A DNA stretch of 64,000 bases from Hybos culiciformis. Lineage: Eukaryota; Arthropoda; Insecta; Diptera; Hybotidae. Position 1 is the first letter of the stretch, and the number at the start of each line of letters is the position of its first letter. The notes below the pieces were generated by a model. That model ran no database searches, was not told the origin of the DNA, and saw only the letters and a program-made list of their open reading frames with translations. The DNA lies in NCBI GenBank assembly GCA_964007475.1, contig OZ023273.1, forward strand, positions 115,739,812-115,803,811, written 5' to 3'. The translations under genes were made by a program, and so were the position numbers. Positions 14,001 through 27,266 of the stretch are shown piece after piece.

Positions 14001-15817
14001 ATGCAAATTTATGTTTCGAAAAAAAAAAAAAAAAAATTCATAAAATTCGTAGTTGTTGCAAAAAAAACTAATATTGTTTGTATGGAAGAGTTTTTCATTC
14101 TCCTTGAAATGTTTAATGAACTCAGGAAAATTTATTGAATGTAAAATATTCAAAGTTAAAAAAAAAAAATTTCTTTCCTTTTTGCGAATTTTTTAATGAA
14201 AATAAAATTATATATATTTCTTGTAATTTCTTGCTGGGCTTATTTATTTATCACACTGGGAAGCAAATGAACTTCCATTATTATATATAAATTAAGTCTT
14301 AACCAATAATTTAAAGCTATTGGGAACTTAATAGATATATATTATTATTAATGTAGAAGTCTATTAAAAATTGTGCACATCTAAACTTTATATAGTCGTC
14401 CAAGTTTAAGCCCAAGCTTATTCATTGTAAAATATTTTATTTTTTGATTTTGTATCCCAGTGTTATTTTCTCTGTTAAATTTAACAAAAAAAAAAAAATT
14501 ATTTTGACATTAGCAAAACATTATAAATTTTTGTTACAAAAAAGAAAAACTTTTTGCATGACTTTTTGTTTATTAGTTTAAAAAAAAAAAATCGTAAAAT
14601 AGGTTTTAAAAAAAAAGTAATATTCATTGAAAATCATGAAACAAATTACTTATTAAACAATTGCTAATCAAACTTTTACACGACTCGAGTGAATAATTGT
14701 TTAAGAAATTCTTTAATAAATTTTATAAGTAAAAAAATTATTTCTTTCTGATTTTGTAAAATACTTTTTTGGTAAGAGGTTCTTGATAGCGTGCTTCAAA
14801 AAAATAAGAATTGAATTTTTATTTTTATATTTTTATATGTTTTTGTCAAAATTTGGTTCAATAGAGTTCACCATTGTGGGTGGTATAACAAGAAAATGAA
14901 TGAAGAAATTTTTGTAGAATGAAGATAATTAAAATGAAATGAACAAGAAAATGAAATGAAACCGTATCGATTCTGTCAAACATACTGCTTTTTCAAAACA
15001 TTTTCTTCACTATATAAATAACTAAACCCAGTAATTAATAAGAAATTAATTTCATAAATAATTGTCGATATATGAAAAAGATATTCTAAAAATATTTTGA
15101 ATGAAATAATCACAACACTAATATTAATGTATATTGCGGTAAATTTATTATGATGTACAAATATTACACTATATACATATTTATATAAATGAAAAACCAT
15201 AAATTTATGAAAACAGTATGTTTATAAACAAAACAAGTGTTTTTGAATATGTGTGAGATGAACATAAAATAAAATAAATAAATCGGATATATAAAATGAA
15301 TGTTTTTATTTGAATCTGAATATTATGCACATCCGCATCCGCAAATATAGGAAATTGAAGAAAAAAAACATAATAATATCGTTTTTTATCATTTTATATT
15401 ATTGTCTTTGGAAAAAAAAATATTCCGGCACATTATAAAACTTTTTTTCAATAAAACGAATAAGATTAGAATTTTTTATTAAAAAAAAATATTTATACAT
15501 ATGGTATATAACAGGTACTTCAAAATAGCTGCGTACTATACTGTTCCAGTTAATAGCACCGCTCAATATTTTTAAAATGTTATACTTAAGTTTTATATAT
15601 TTCTAACTTAAAGGTATATTTACTCAACTTTTAACACTTAGCAGTGCTAAAATTATCTATACTTTCAATTGCCAAGTTATTATTGGTAAATTGGCGTGAT
15701 CGATATTGACTTTTAGTAGACTTATAGAAAATAATTTTTTTGATGCAATTTTGTCATCAAGAATTTTTTTTGCTAGTAGCCAAAGAAGTTAGAATAATAT
15801 AAAAGTTGAAAGAACTC
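11019..15817. other. AT-rich non-coding stretch
   Basis: No gene, RNA or transposon end can be supported over 4.8 kb. Open frames reach only about 75 codons and are dominated by Phe, Ile, Lys and Asn codons, as expected by chance at this composition. Confidence 0.4.
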
Positions 15818-16359
15818 TTAATAGTAGATTATTGTATATGTAAACTAAATTTGTTATTAATTAAGAGTTCTGTATACACAAAAATACATTGACACGAGTC
15901 AATACTTATATCACGAGACCGAAGGTCGAGTGATATAAATTGACAAGTGTCAATGTATTTTTGTGTAAATACAGAACGAGTTGTATAACAAATTTTGTTT
16001 ACATATCCAATATACTGTTTTAATGCGTAGGGGAGAGGTAGTTGCAAAGAGAGAATATTTTTTCTTCTCATTTTTTCTCTTTTTTTTTTTTTTGTATTTG
16101 GCTGTATTGAAATATTGTGAGAGATATTATGTTTGTTTAGGCATTACGTAATATTCAATACGAAACATCTAAATGATTTCATTATTTACGCTGATGCATC
16201 TAAATTTTTTCATTATATACGCTGATGCATCTAAATTTTTTCATTATTTACGCAGATGCATCTAAATGATTGCATGTGTATTGACGCATATAATACTCCA
16301 TTTAGTGATCTAAATTCTATAGCACTAAATACAACATAACGATCCCCAACGCATTAAAA
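15818..16359 (-). repeat. Hairpin/minisatellite repeat family, copy B
   Basis: A 542-bp copy, inverted relative to copies A and C. The minus strand begins TTTTAATGCG at 16359 and ends CTACTATTAA at 15818. It contains three tandem units of about 31 bp (core TTTAGATGCATC, about 16168-16270). Then come the AATATTTCAATACAG block and the intact hairpin at 15867-15977. It is close in sequence to copy C along its whole length apart from the hairpin centre. TTAA lies at both edges. Confidence 0.8.
15867..15977. repeat. Hairpin of repeat copy B
   Basis: Arms of about 50 bp start GTTCTGTATACACAAAAATA on the left and end TACAGAAC on the right, with few mismatches. The apex is CACGAGACCGAAGGTCGAGTG. It is the intact form of the structure that has lost its centre in the copy at 54.5 kb. 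Confidence 0.85.
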
Positions 16360-18600
16360 TATATAATATATTGAACAAAAAATATGGAAACGGTGCTATT
16401 AATTTGTACAGCAGTATAAAAATACATATAAATTGATTTTTATACTTGAATGGTACATCCGATTATATACCATTAAAAAAAATTAAATAAAGAAATTCTT
16501 CAATTTTCATATTTTTATTATAAATTATTTTATAGATAAAGATTTGAGATAGAACTTTTATTATTCCAATATGGTTTGATGATACGTATATTTTTTGTTC
16601 ATTGGGCATATTTTCACACATTTATGGTTTCAAATATTGAAAGCATATTTATTTATTTTCAAAACTTATATTATGTTAACAAGAAAAAATTATTGGTGTT
16701 TTTATCGGAAAATAAGTGATCCGCAAAAATGCAGTTTATGTATTTATTTCTAAACTGAAGTTCAAGAATGCGAGTTCAACAACGAATGCTATGTTTGAGA
16801 TGTTAAAATAACAAAAATGAAATCGAATCTCCTTTCAAACACGGATAGCAATTGGCAGATATTTTAAACTAATATTGGGTACAGTGGGTAGAATCAAATT
16901 AATATCACTAAATATCACTAAAAAATTGCGAAATCATTAAAAAAACCAATCCACATAGTATATGATTTTCATTTTTGTAGTTATTTTGATATTTCAAAAA
17001 CTTTATTTTAATTTCAAAAATATTTTAATTAAAACTGTCTGACGGCAATATAAACCACTTCAATTTTCCATATTTATAACTTTAAATAAAAGTGTTTTTT
17101 TTTGCGTTTGCTTTCGAATTTTTATGAAAAAATTTCTCAACAGAAAAATTAAATCTAGTACTACACATTATTCAATGAAAAATATTTGTTGCATTTTGCA
17201 TTATAAATTTGCGAAAAAGTTTAAACCGAATATTAACAATATGGTTTAAGTTTAAATTTCCACATTATATAAATTTAAAAGAAAAATATGTATCTACACT
17301 TCCATTTCTATGTAAATTTTTTTTTATTATTACATTGTGGAAAAATATATATAAAATATACTATTATACACACATGTACTTTAAATATTTAAGTTATTTT
17401 AATTAAATATTGAATTCAAATTGAATAAAATTTCTTTAAGTAGTTAGAAACTTAAATACATTACGTATATATGCATAGATATAAAGAAATCAAGCTTACT
17501 AATTTCCTATTTTCCTTGAGCAAAAAATAAATTTTCTTTTTAAATTAAGAGAAATAAATAACCTGAAAAAGTGTTTATCTAGATAGAAGAAGATGTAATA
17601 AAATTCTATGTATATAATACATAAAATTTACACTTATGTACACATGTTTCCTACCGAGAATAATAAATCCTATGTTCTCTTGAATTTTTTTTATTTAAGG
17701 AAGAGTTATTTTTTTAAAGTAACATATTAAAATTAGGCTAGAAAACTAAATAAATCAAAAATTATTTTTTATCCTTAACATCATCATTAATATTAATACA
17801 GAATAATATCCTATCTTAATAATCCTATATATTTACAAATTAAAAATAAATATTAAATCCAGACAAATGGGTTATATAAATTCAAGGACATTTTATTATT
17901 CTTAACTTTAATTCTTGATTAAAAATTATTATAGGTATTATAAATAAATATTTTTATAAAATTGTACGTCATTTTATACTTAACTTTTCATAAAAGTAAT
18001 ACATAAAGAAAAATAAATCAAATTAATTGGTATCCTTTAATAACAAAAAGAAATTTTTTTAAATAACATATATACGTCTGCATAGTATTTATTCCTTCTT
18101 TATTATTTATGTATAAGTATAGCGTTATTATTAATACTTTTACTTTACTATATAATTAGAAATAACATTTACATAACTGATATTTAATATTTGATTAAAG
18201 GTTTTCATTAAAAGAAAAAAAAAATTCCTAAATTAATATTCAATGTCTTCATTCGAAGCAAAAAACAAAAATATTTTTAGTACATTCATTATAATGTTTG
18301 GTTGGGGTGAATTAACCATCATCAGTCATAATGATGCGAAAAAATCCCACAATTGGGTTTAACGCTTCTAAAAGTTAAAAATACACCACAAAAACCATTT
18401 AACACATTGAATTACACTAACATGAACAATGTATATTTCATGCGAATATATATATGTAAAAAAAACTCTTTAATTTATTATTAGTATTATTATACGCGAG
18501 AGTAATTAAATTTCTGTTTTATCAAAATATGACTCAATCTGCAATCTTTATTAGGGAATTTCAATTAATTACTTTAAAAAACTAGAAATTAATATTATTA
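16360..18600. other. AT-rich non-coding stretch
   Basis: Nothing recognisable. Open frames are short (65 codons or fewer) and compositionally AT-driven. Confidence 0.4.
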
Positions 18601-19971
18601 GATACTAGACGAAATACCCGGCTTCGCACGGTAGTCCCGAACTTATATTAATATCAAAACTCGTTAATCCAGATTTCGTGCACTAAAAAAAACAGAATTT
18701 CAAAATTTGTTGAATAGCCACTTCCCCGGTGCCTTAACACATCCAGTCTTCTAAATAGTCGATTCGCGGCCAACGCTATAATATTTTATCGGAACATACC
18801 TAAATTGCATTTTGTGCACTAAAAAAAAAACAGAATTTCAAAATTTGTTGAATAGCCACTTCCCCGGTGCCTTAACACATCCAGTCTTCTAAATAGTCGA
18901 TTCGGGTCCAACGCTATAATATTTTATCGGAATATACCTAAATTGCATTTTGTGCACTAAAAAATCAGAATTTCAAAATTTGTTAAATAGCCACTTCCCC
19001 GGTGCCTTAAGATCCCTTCACTTGAAATTCTGTTTTCTATTTCTGTTTTCTATTTTTGCAGTTTTTTTTTGTTTTATTTACAGAAAATAAACGGCCGTGA
19101 AAAATGCGACAAAAATTGTACGAAAAACACCTCTACCAGAAAATCACAAAACTATATTTGAATTTGATTTCTGTGCAGAAACTGTAATTTATCAAAAAAA
19201 TTAAAAAATTCTTAGAAATAAATGAAATTAATTAAAAATTGTTTAGGAAATTAAAGAAATTCAAAATTTCACGTCACCAGCCCTGGAGAGTAGTATTTTA
19301 GCTTTATTTCTGCGTTTGAGATTTTTTATTATCTTTTTCCTTTACTTCAGAATCCAAGCAAATGTGTTCAAGTTTTTTAAAGGCTCGTTTGGACCCAGTT
19401 ATATACTCTCTAACATATCAAAAAATCACTTCAGTCTAGATTGTAGTAACCCTACAATCAAAGCCAAACTAAGACCAATTTTTTGCAATTTTTCACAATG
19501 AGGGCTCTTAACACATCCAGTTTTCCAAATAGTCGATTCGGGGCCAACGCTATAATATTTTATCGGAATATACCTAAATTGCAAAGCCGCCTTCTAAGGT
19601 AGCCCCCCGTCGGTTCTATTTTCAAAAACTTAAAATTTCGAAATTTGTTGTGTATCCCACCAATTGAGCCCTGGGACGGTTGGGGGCCTTTCAACATCCA
19701 GTTTTTTAAATAGGCTTTTCGGGTCCAACGCTACAACATTTTATCGGAATATACCTAAATTCCAAAACCGGCTTCTAAGGTAGCCCCCTCGCCGGGGCCT
19801 CGGATCGAAATTTCTAGTACCCTATAACCATCTGGGGCCCCAATGATAATTAAGTTCAAAATTTCAGCCAAATCGGTCCAGCGGTTTAGGCGTGATTGAG
19901 GACAGAGAAACAGAGAAACAGAGAAACAGAGAAACAGAGAATTTTCATTTTTATTTATTAGATATAGGTAC
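18601..19971 (+). mobile_element. Non-LTR/SINE-like repeat with internal tandem units
   Basis: It starts with GACGAAATACCCGGCTTCGC and ends with AAATCGGTCCAGCGGTTTAG, GCGTGATTGAGGACAG, five 8-bp CAGAGAAA units (19913-19950) and an AT-rich tail. Ends of this style are common on RTE-type LINE-derived and SINE-like insect repeats. That assignment is from memory and is not tested. Inside are about 3.5 tandem copies of a roughly 137-bp unit containing CAGAATTTCAAAATTTGTT, AGCCACTTCCCCGGTGCC and CAACGCTATAATATTTTATC. A 497-bp piece interrupts one unit. ATTAGATA occurs at both outer edges (near 18597 and 19964) and could be a target duplication. No coding frame. Confidence 0.65.
19011..19507. mobile_element. 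TTAA-flanked 497-bp insertion (piggyBac-type MITE candidate)
   Basis: Neighbouring tandem units read GTGCCTTAACACATCCAG. Here the unit reads GTGCCTTAA, then 497 bp, then TTAACACATCCAG. TTAA is thus duplicated exactly (19007-19010 and 19508-19511) and the adjacent units give the empty site. The ends are short imperfect inverted repeats, GATCCCTTCA and (reversed) GAGCCCTCAT. No transposase frame is present. TTAA duplication is the hallmark of piggyBac-type transposition; the short unusual ends keep the class provisional. Confidence 0.7.
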
Positions 19972-22900
19972 TAAGTATATTAGCTTCGTAATAAAATTTA
20001 GTAAAATTTTCAATAAAATACAGCGAAAATTTTCGAACTTTTTAATTTTATAAAAATTGATTTTTTGAAATCAAAAATTTTGTATTGTGTATGTTTAATT
20101 GTAACTAAAATTCCACGATATTTTTGATTTTGAGATTGATTTTCTCCTTGTTTAAATTTGTATATTGTTTGGGTTTGCATTTTGAAAACTAAGTTTATAT
20201 AAATTGTTTACAAAAAAGGATATAAAAACTAATTCATTAAATAATAAATAATACTCATAAATTAGTATTCTTAACAACATTTGTCTCAAAGCGGGACATT
20301 TGATTTTAAATACATTTGGCTGTGCTTATATATGACCGGTCAAATGACTGTAGTTTTGTTTTTAGTGTATTGTATTTCGTTTGACTCATCACTTCATCTT
20401 AAAGCAAATCGATTTGAAAAATACAGTCAAAAATAGAAATGCAGTCAAACGCAATCGACCCGTTTTTTTTCTTTTACATTTTGTAGAATGTTTTTGAATA
20501 TTTATAAAAAAATTTTCTCGTTTATTCTGCAAATGTTTTATATGAAAATTTTCCTTTCTTTTTTCATTCAAGTCAGATAAAAATGAATGCGATATTTGTA
20601 ACAATTCTGTATAGATCATAATATTATGATTAAATTAATAAAAAATGTTTTGCATTGTGTATTTTTTAAGATAAATATTTTATATTTTTCAAAACTATAA
20701 AATATACCATCTTCTATACTTAAATCAAAAAAGATAAAAAATGTATCTTAACCAAACTATTGAAAAAAAAAGGTCAAACAAATTTATTTTTATTAAAAAC
20801 ATAAAAATTCAATGAACAAAAACTAAATTTCACTTTTAAAGGTCGAATATTCTTTAAGAAAAAACTAAATCAAAGAACAAAAATTATGATGGTATAAAAA
20901 AAACAAAGCTAGATATATCGGATGTATAAAATGAAGGTCTAAAAAATATTTTTCATCAAATGAAGCCTTTTTTCCATATTTCGAAATAATCCAAAAATTT
21001 TGTGTGAAACTAAATTGGAAAGTTTGCCTGAGTAGAGCTTATAACTTCGGAACATGAACCTTTAGCTAAGTGTGTTAGAATTTTATAGTTTTCATAGTTA
21101 TAAAAATTTTAACAACGGACTAGCAAACTTAAATTGAAAATCTAATTGTCGAATTTTTTAATTTTTTTGAAATCAAATGAACTTAAAAAGGAAAAGAGAA
21201 AATAAAGATTTCTTCAACCACTAAACAGAGGTATTACTTTATTTGGAAATATCTTTCATTTTAAATATTAATTTTCTTTATTTTTTTTTTACATAAATTA
21301 TTTACAGAAAAGATAACTTATTCATCAAGTTTTCCCAATTTTATTTCACTTCTACAATTCCTTTTTTTTTATTATTTTTATTAAAGAAAAACGTGTGAAA
21401 AACTTGCATAATATAGCAAGCACAGGTGATAATGTGAAATGATTTTAAAGAGGACAAAATTTCCATAAAATGAAAATAAATACTTAGTTGTTAACTAATA
21501 TTGAATTTTGGGTAAAAATAATTTTATTAGCAAAAAAAACCTATTTTGATTTGATTATGGGGGTGATTTTATAGAATGTATATATATTATTTCATATTAC
21601 TACTTAATACTGCGTCGACCACTAAAATTATGTTATATTCCAATAAAATAGTGGATTGCATTTTCAATTTTAACTATAATTGTTATAAGCCTTTCCATAA
21701 ATAGAATATGTAAGTAATAAAATAAAATTATTCTCTAATTCAGATTTCTTTTCAATGCCAATTTAAATTAAACTAAAATAAACTTCAAAAATATATCTTT
21801 GTAGTGCTTAGTGAATAAAGTTCGTGCTTTATGTATATTGTGCACGTCCAGTTAAAAAACATTATATTATGAACATTTTTTAGCCGCTTTAAGCGAAATA
21901 ATCTATTTTGATATATTATGTTTATATATAAAATAAAAAAAAAACATTTTTTCGTATTTATTCCCTTAAGAGCTTAAACTTAAATATAGACAAATGAAAA
22001 AATGAAAAACTATTTAATTTGGAACATTTTTACAAAGCAAAAAAAAAAAAATGTTAAGAAAAAGAATTTAACATGTTATATGTTGTCTTCTACTTGTATA
22101 GAAAAAAATATCTTTTATATAATATTAGGTATGTATACTAAAATATTTTTAGTAAGAAATTTTATTTTGCAATAATGGTAAACAAAATAATAATCTAAAC
22201 AAAATAGAACAAAGATAAATGTAAATAAGCTTTAAGTTTAAATTCTATATTCTAAAAATAACATGATAAATGGCCTTTTAACCTTCTAAAAAAAAAAAAA
22301 CAAAACAAAAATTAAAATAAATAAATAAATTTTCATTCATTTAGGTTCGAAAAATATTTTAAATAAGCAAAAAACAATTAATTAGAATTTTCAGTTTTTT
22401 TTTTTTTGGGTTGATGATGACCAAACACAATTATTGGGTAAACATTTTTTTTTTCTTTTTTTGTTCAAAATTAACAAAATGAATAAATTTTTATTTAGGA
22501 TAGAAATTTTACTATCCCTAACAATTTTTTATTTAAAAATTACAAATTGTTATGTCCCTAATTTTCCGATTAATTAAGTTAAATTTTGGGGTCGAACAAT
22601 TTTGATAACACCAGAGAACTTCACAAATCTTATAAACTTTTTTTGTGACGACAAAAGTTTTATCTTAATGGGCAGAGGTAATATACTTGAGTTCATAACT
22701 AATTGAATTTTTTCTATCAGTCAACTATGGTCAACTAATGTCAATCAACTAATGTTCTTTATTCTTTAAAGAAACTATGAAATTTATTTCATCGATTCTG
22801 ATATTTCCACTGGTAGTTGGCTACATAATAAACCCTAAAAATATTGAACTTTGAAAATTATTAAATTTCTCAATAACATTTTCATTTTTTAAAAAAAGTT

Positions 22901-25900
22901 TAATAAACATGTTTTTTTTTTTGCTTTTAGAATGTTTACAATTTTTTTGAAAATCCAAACGATCTGTAAAACATTATGTATTTGACAATGTCAAATCACC
23001 CCCAGTCTTTTAACAAGTTTCTTTTTATTACTTACAAAATAAACTTATATTGAACAAGAGCAAAAATAATATAAAAAAAATTTTTTTTTGGTTTTAAATT
23101 TTAATTCAAAAAAACATTTTTTCCGTCAGAATTTTTTATTTTATTAATAAATATTAAGAATTCAATCATTTTTCCCTTCAGAATTTCAAATGAGTTTAAT
23201 TTGAAATGTAATTTGTAATAGCTTAATAATATCACTATTATAACACTTAATCAAAGAATTTAATAAAAGGTTTATATGATCTTTGACTTAATCCACTAAT
23301 TGTACCTGTAACGTAACCACAAATATATGAAATGTAAATAAAAATGAACTTTGTATTCGGAAAAGCTTACGTATAAATAAAAACTTTAATGAAAAAAATT
23401 AATAGATCGTCTTAAATTAAATCTGGAATCGCTGAATATATCCATTTTTAAAATACTTCCCAACTAAACATTTTTTTTTGTTCATGTTGAATTTAATTTT
23501 GAACAACCCTGGATTGAAATAAAAGAAAATATTTTATTCAAATATTAAGTCCTTTTATTTGAAAAACAATTTTTGAATAATAAAATAATTTTAAATGATA
23601 AACAAAAATAAACAAAGTCGCATTTCACACATTCCAAATAAAAATACAAAAATTAAGATTTTTTTTTTTAACTTTTTTAATATTTATTTTTAGAACGTGA
23701 CTATTTAAATGAAATAGGCCTTATTTTGTGTTTCGTCAATAATGTTGCTATAACTTCTGATTTTTTCTAATTTACAAAAAAATAAAACCTAAATATGTGC
23801 GCACAATTTTTCTAAATTTTTAGACCGTAAAAATAAATCCAAAATATACCTTAAATAAAATTTGTTGGTTGCTATTTGGTTGAATAAATTTAAACAGTTC
23901 ACCATACTGTAGTTGGTTAGAATGTTTTTGACATAAAAACTAAAATTTTATTTTATTATTCTTAGTATAAATATAGTTGAACAATTCAAGTTCAATTGGA
24001 ATAATATAAATTACACATGCAACCTGCAAAGTAACCTTATTTGTAGAACAAATTTTTACTTTGAATTAATCGAAGGGGACGGATGTTTTTTTTGTTAGGA
24101 TTCGAACTAAGCTACAATAAAAGATTTACTATCTTCAAATGGCTTTGAATTCGAACCAAAAAAATGATCTATTCTACTATACAATGATTCATGATCTATT
24201 TATTTAACACTATTTTTGACGGATATATATATCATGTAATTTAGTGCATGTTTTATGGAGTTTTTTACTAGGCGCTAAACCGATAGGGTTTATGCTTGAT
24301 TTATGTCAGTTATGCTTAATTAATTCTTTCCGTGTAATATTGATTTATTTCATCTTAGCAAAGATCAAACAAGCATGATTATATTATGCAGTTTTTTTTA
24401 CCAAAACTTTAAGAACTTATAAAATACGATCAAGGTTTCAAAAAAAAAAAAACTTATCTAGAGAATTCCTTTTTTATTTGAAATATTTCAGAATCCTTTC
24501 ATTTATTATTAGTGTTTTAATTAAATAAACAATTAATTAACATAACATGAACATTTTTATTGACATGATATAAACACTATGAATAATAATAATAAAAAAA
24601 TAACATTACACAACGATAAAAATTAAAAGAAAAATTAAGATAAAGAATCATTTATTATGTATATATTTCATTGAGTAGGTAATTTTCCCAAATAAAAAAA
24701 AAAAATTCTAATGATAAAAATTTTCTCATTTAAACTTTAATTTTATATTTTCTTTGAAATTAGTATAGTAATTTACTTATGAAAATTTATTTTTCTTTTA
24801 TTCTAATTTAAGTCATAGGAAAAATTATATGATGTGAAAATAAATTTTGAATGATAAAAACTTAAATTGTTTTATTTTCTTCTGTTCATTTATAAATTTC
24901 TATGTTTTAAACTTTATGTTTATATAATGATAAAACTTTAGAAAATTTATAGCAAACATTTTTATATCTAAATATTATTAAAATTTTCTTTTTGATGGTT
25001 ATTTTTTTGTTGTATATTCTTTGTAATGTGCAAAGTTTATATATATAGAGACCTTTGCTTGCATATATAAATATTAAAAACGTTACATAATGTATAAATA
25101 AAACTTTATTTAAATTTTGACACTATTAATCAAACTAGAATATTTCGAAAATATGTAAATATTATATTTTTAATATAATTAAAATTACTGTAGTATTTTT
25201 ATTCCATAAATTCTGGATTTCAAATTTTAGGTTTTAATTAAGTGTGACTTGTACTTGTAGAATAATTCAATGATAATATTTTCTTAAAATTATTTGTATA
25301 AATTCTATAAGTAACCGACTCACTTCAGTATTTGAAGTATTTAATATCTATTATCTATTTAAGAGCAATTTTTGGAAAATTCAATTAAATGTATTTAGTC
25401 GAAATGAAAATGTTTTTTCACTAACTTTATAAAAAATCAATAGACATTCAAAAAAAAAATATCCTCTAATGAAATTAATTATATAATTAGTAAATAAAAC
25501 AAGTAAATAAAAAAAACATGTTATGTGCTTTCTATAATAAATGTAAATAAAAGAGACTTTAACATGATAATAACAGAATTAATTTCTTTTTAATTAAATT
25601 AATTATTATGATACGGACGCAAACAATATTACTGCTGTCAAATTTAACATGCACAAAAAAAAATTTCTTTTTCGGTGTTAATGAACATTAAAAATATAAT
25701 TTTTTATCATTATATTTTAAATGTTTTCCATGAAAATGTGTAATAATCATAAAAATTATTTATCTTTATTGTGGTGGCAAAATTTTTTTGTGCGACTTTT
25801 TGTACGCATTGAAGAAAATTGGCAATATTTAAAGTAGATACATATTATAATAATGATGTAGTTTTTCATGAACATAATTTTTTATAAAACAAAAACATTT

Positions 25901-26276
25901 GTATATGTACATATTTATTTATCTAAGTGGAAGAAAATTTTCTGTAATTTGATATAAAATAAAATAATAACGTATGCACATAGCATATCCTTTCGTTTTC
26001 ACACAAGAAACGTACATAAAATTTGGCAGTCGAATAATTTAAAAAAACGTGTACCAAAAAAAAAAAATCAATAATGATATGCGATATAAATTTCTTCAAT
26101 CTGCTAAATATGTCTAACGATATGGAAAATTTTTAAATAAAAATAAATTTAATACTTATAATTTAACACACTCAGTGGTATCGATTACAATATATTTTTA
26201 TAGAGCTCAAATAATAAAATAATAACAAAATTCCTGGGAGATTATGATTTTTCAACATAGTATATATTATACTAAA
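19972..26276. other. AT-rich non-coding stretch
   Basis: 6.3 kb with no supportable gene, RNA or delimited repeat. Open frames are short and AT-driven. Confidence 0.4.
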
Positions 26277-26282
26277 ACTATG
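26277..26282. repeat. Left target-site duplication ACTATG
   Basis: ACTATG immediately precedes the left Polinton terminus and recurs exactly after the right terminus (42080-42085). Six bp is the duplication size typical of Polinton integrase. Confidence 0.93.
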
Positions 26283-26616
26283 AGTAGTATAAATATGTAT
26301 GTTCGAAATCAACCGGACCGGTTTTTAACCGGATTGAAATCAACCGGACCGGTTTTTTAACCGGAATCTTTACACTTATATCAACCGGATTCAAAAGCTC
26401 AACGATAAGTTTTTTCACCACAGCTGCAAAAGCTTTATAGTAAAGTTTATAACCACTTTTTTTTCTTCCTAAGTTTAAAACCAACCAGTATCTCTATAAA
26501 ATAATAATATTTATAGCATACACATAAAAAGCACAATTATTATTCTATATTAAGATCAATTTTTTTTTTTATAAAACACAAACTGCTTATTACAAAAGTT
26601 GTTGAACTTTTTTATA

Positions 26617-26798
26617 TAGTACGATTCAAATCACTTGACCAATCCGTTATGTAAAGCTTTCCCTTTCCATTAAAAAATGCATACAAAATTTAGGGGAAAT
26701 TATTTAAGAAAAAAGCTCATGCAATTTTTGTATAATAATTTTATTCAAATTTTACCCTCTCTTAAAAGCTCATTGGTCAAGTGATTTGAATCGTACTA
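26617..26798. mobile_element. TA-flanked 182-bp MITE, copy 1
   Basis: It begins TAGTACGATTCAAATCAC and ends with the inverted complement (27-bp TIRs), flanked by TA on each side (26615-26616 and 26799-26800). No ORF. TA duplication and short TIRs point to the Tc1/mariner group. It is absent from the right Polinton TIR, so it arrived after the element inserted or within this copy. Confidence 0.9.
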
Positions 26799-26810
26799 TA
26801 ATCATTTCTA

Positions 26811-26992
26811 TAGTACGATTCAAATCACTTGACCAATGAGCTTTTAAGAGAGGGTAAAATTTGAATAAAATTATTATACAAAAATTGCATGAGCTTTTTT
26901 CTTAAATAATTTCCCCTAAATTTTGTATGCATTTTTTAATGGAAAGGGAAAGCTTTACATAACGGATTGGTCAAGTGATTTGAATCGTACTA
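26811..26992. mobile_element. TA-flanked 182-bp MITE, copy 2, inverted
   Basis: The exact reverse complement of copy 1 over all 182 bp by my base-by-base reading. It is flanked by TA (26809-26810 and 26993-26994) and separated from copy 1 by only ATCATTTC plus the TA sites. The right TIR reads ATAATCATTTCTAACTG across the same place, giving the empty site. Confidence 0.9.
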
Positions 26993-27200
26993 TAACTGCT
27001 TTTTTTTTTCTTAACATTGACTTTGATTCTTATTTATTACTAAAGATTAATAAATAAGTTATGCAATATTTTTACTTGATTTTATGTTTCAAAAAAAAAA
27101 AATATTAACATAAAAAATTGTCGTGCAATATTTTTTTCATCGACTTTATTTATTCTCAATATAAAAACATCATAATGTACAAAAAAGATATATTCATTAT

Positions 27201-27266
27201 GGAATCGAACCAGAGAAAAAACATCTCTCTAACTTAATTATTTCGAAGACTTTACCAACTAAGCTA
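27201..27266 (-). other. tRNA-like A and B boxes in the inner left TIR
   Basis: On the minus strand, TAGCTTAGTTGG (27266-27255) fits the Pol III A box and GGTTCGATTCC (27211-27201) fits the B box, spaced as in a tRNA with a long variable arm. The acceptor and anticodon stems do not form well, so this is at most a tRNA-derived relic or Pol III promoter. The right TIR has the same B box (41050-41060) but a weaker A box (40992-41003). Confidence 0.35.
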
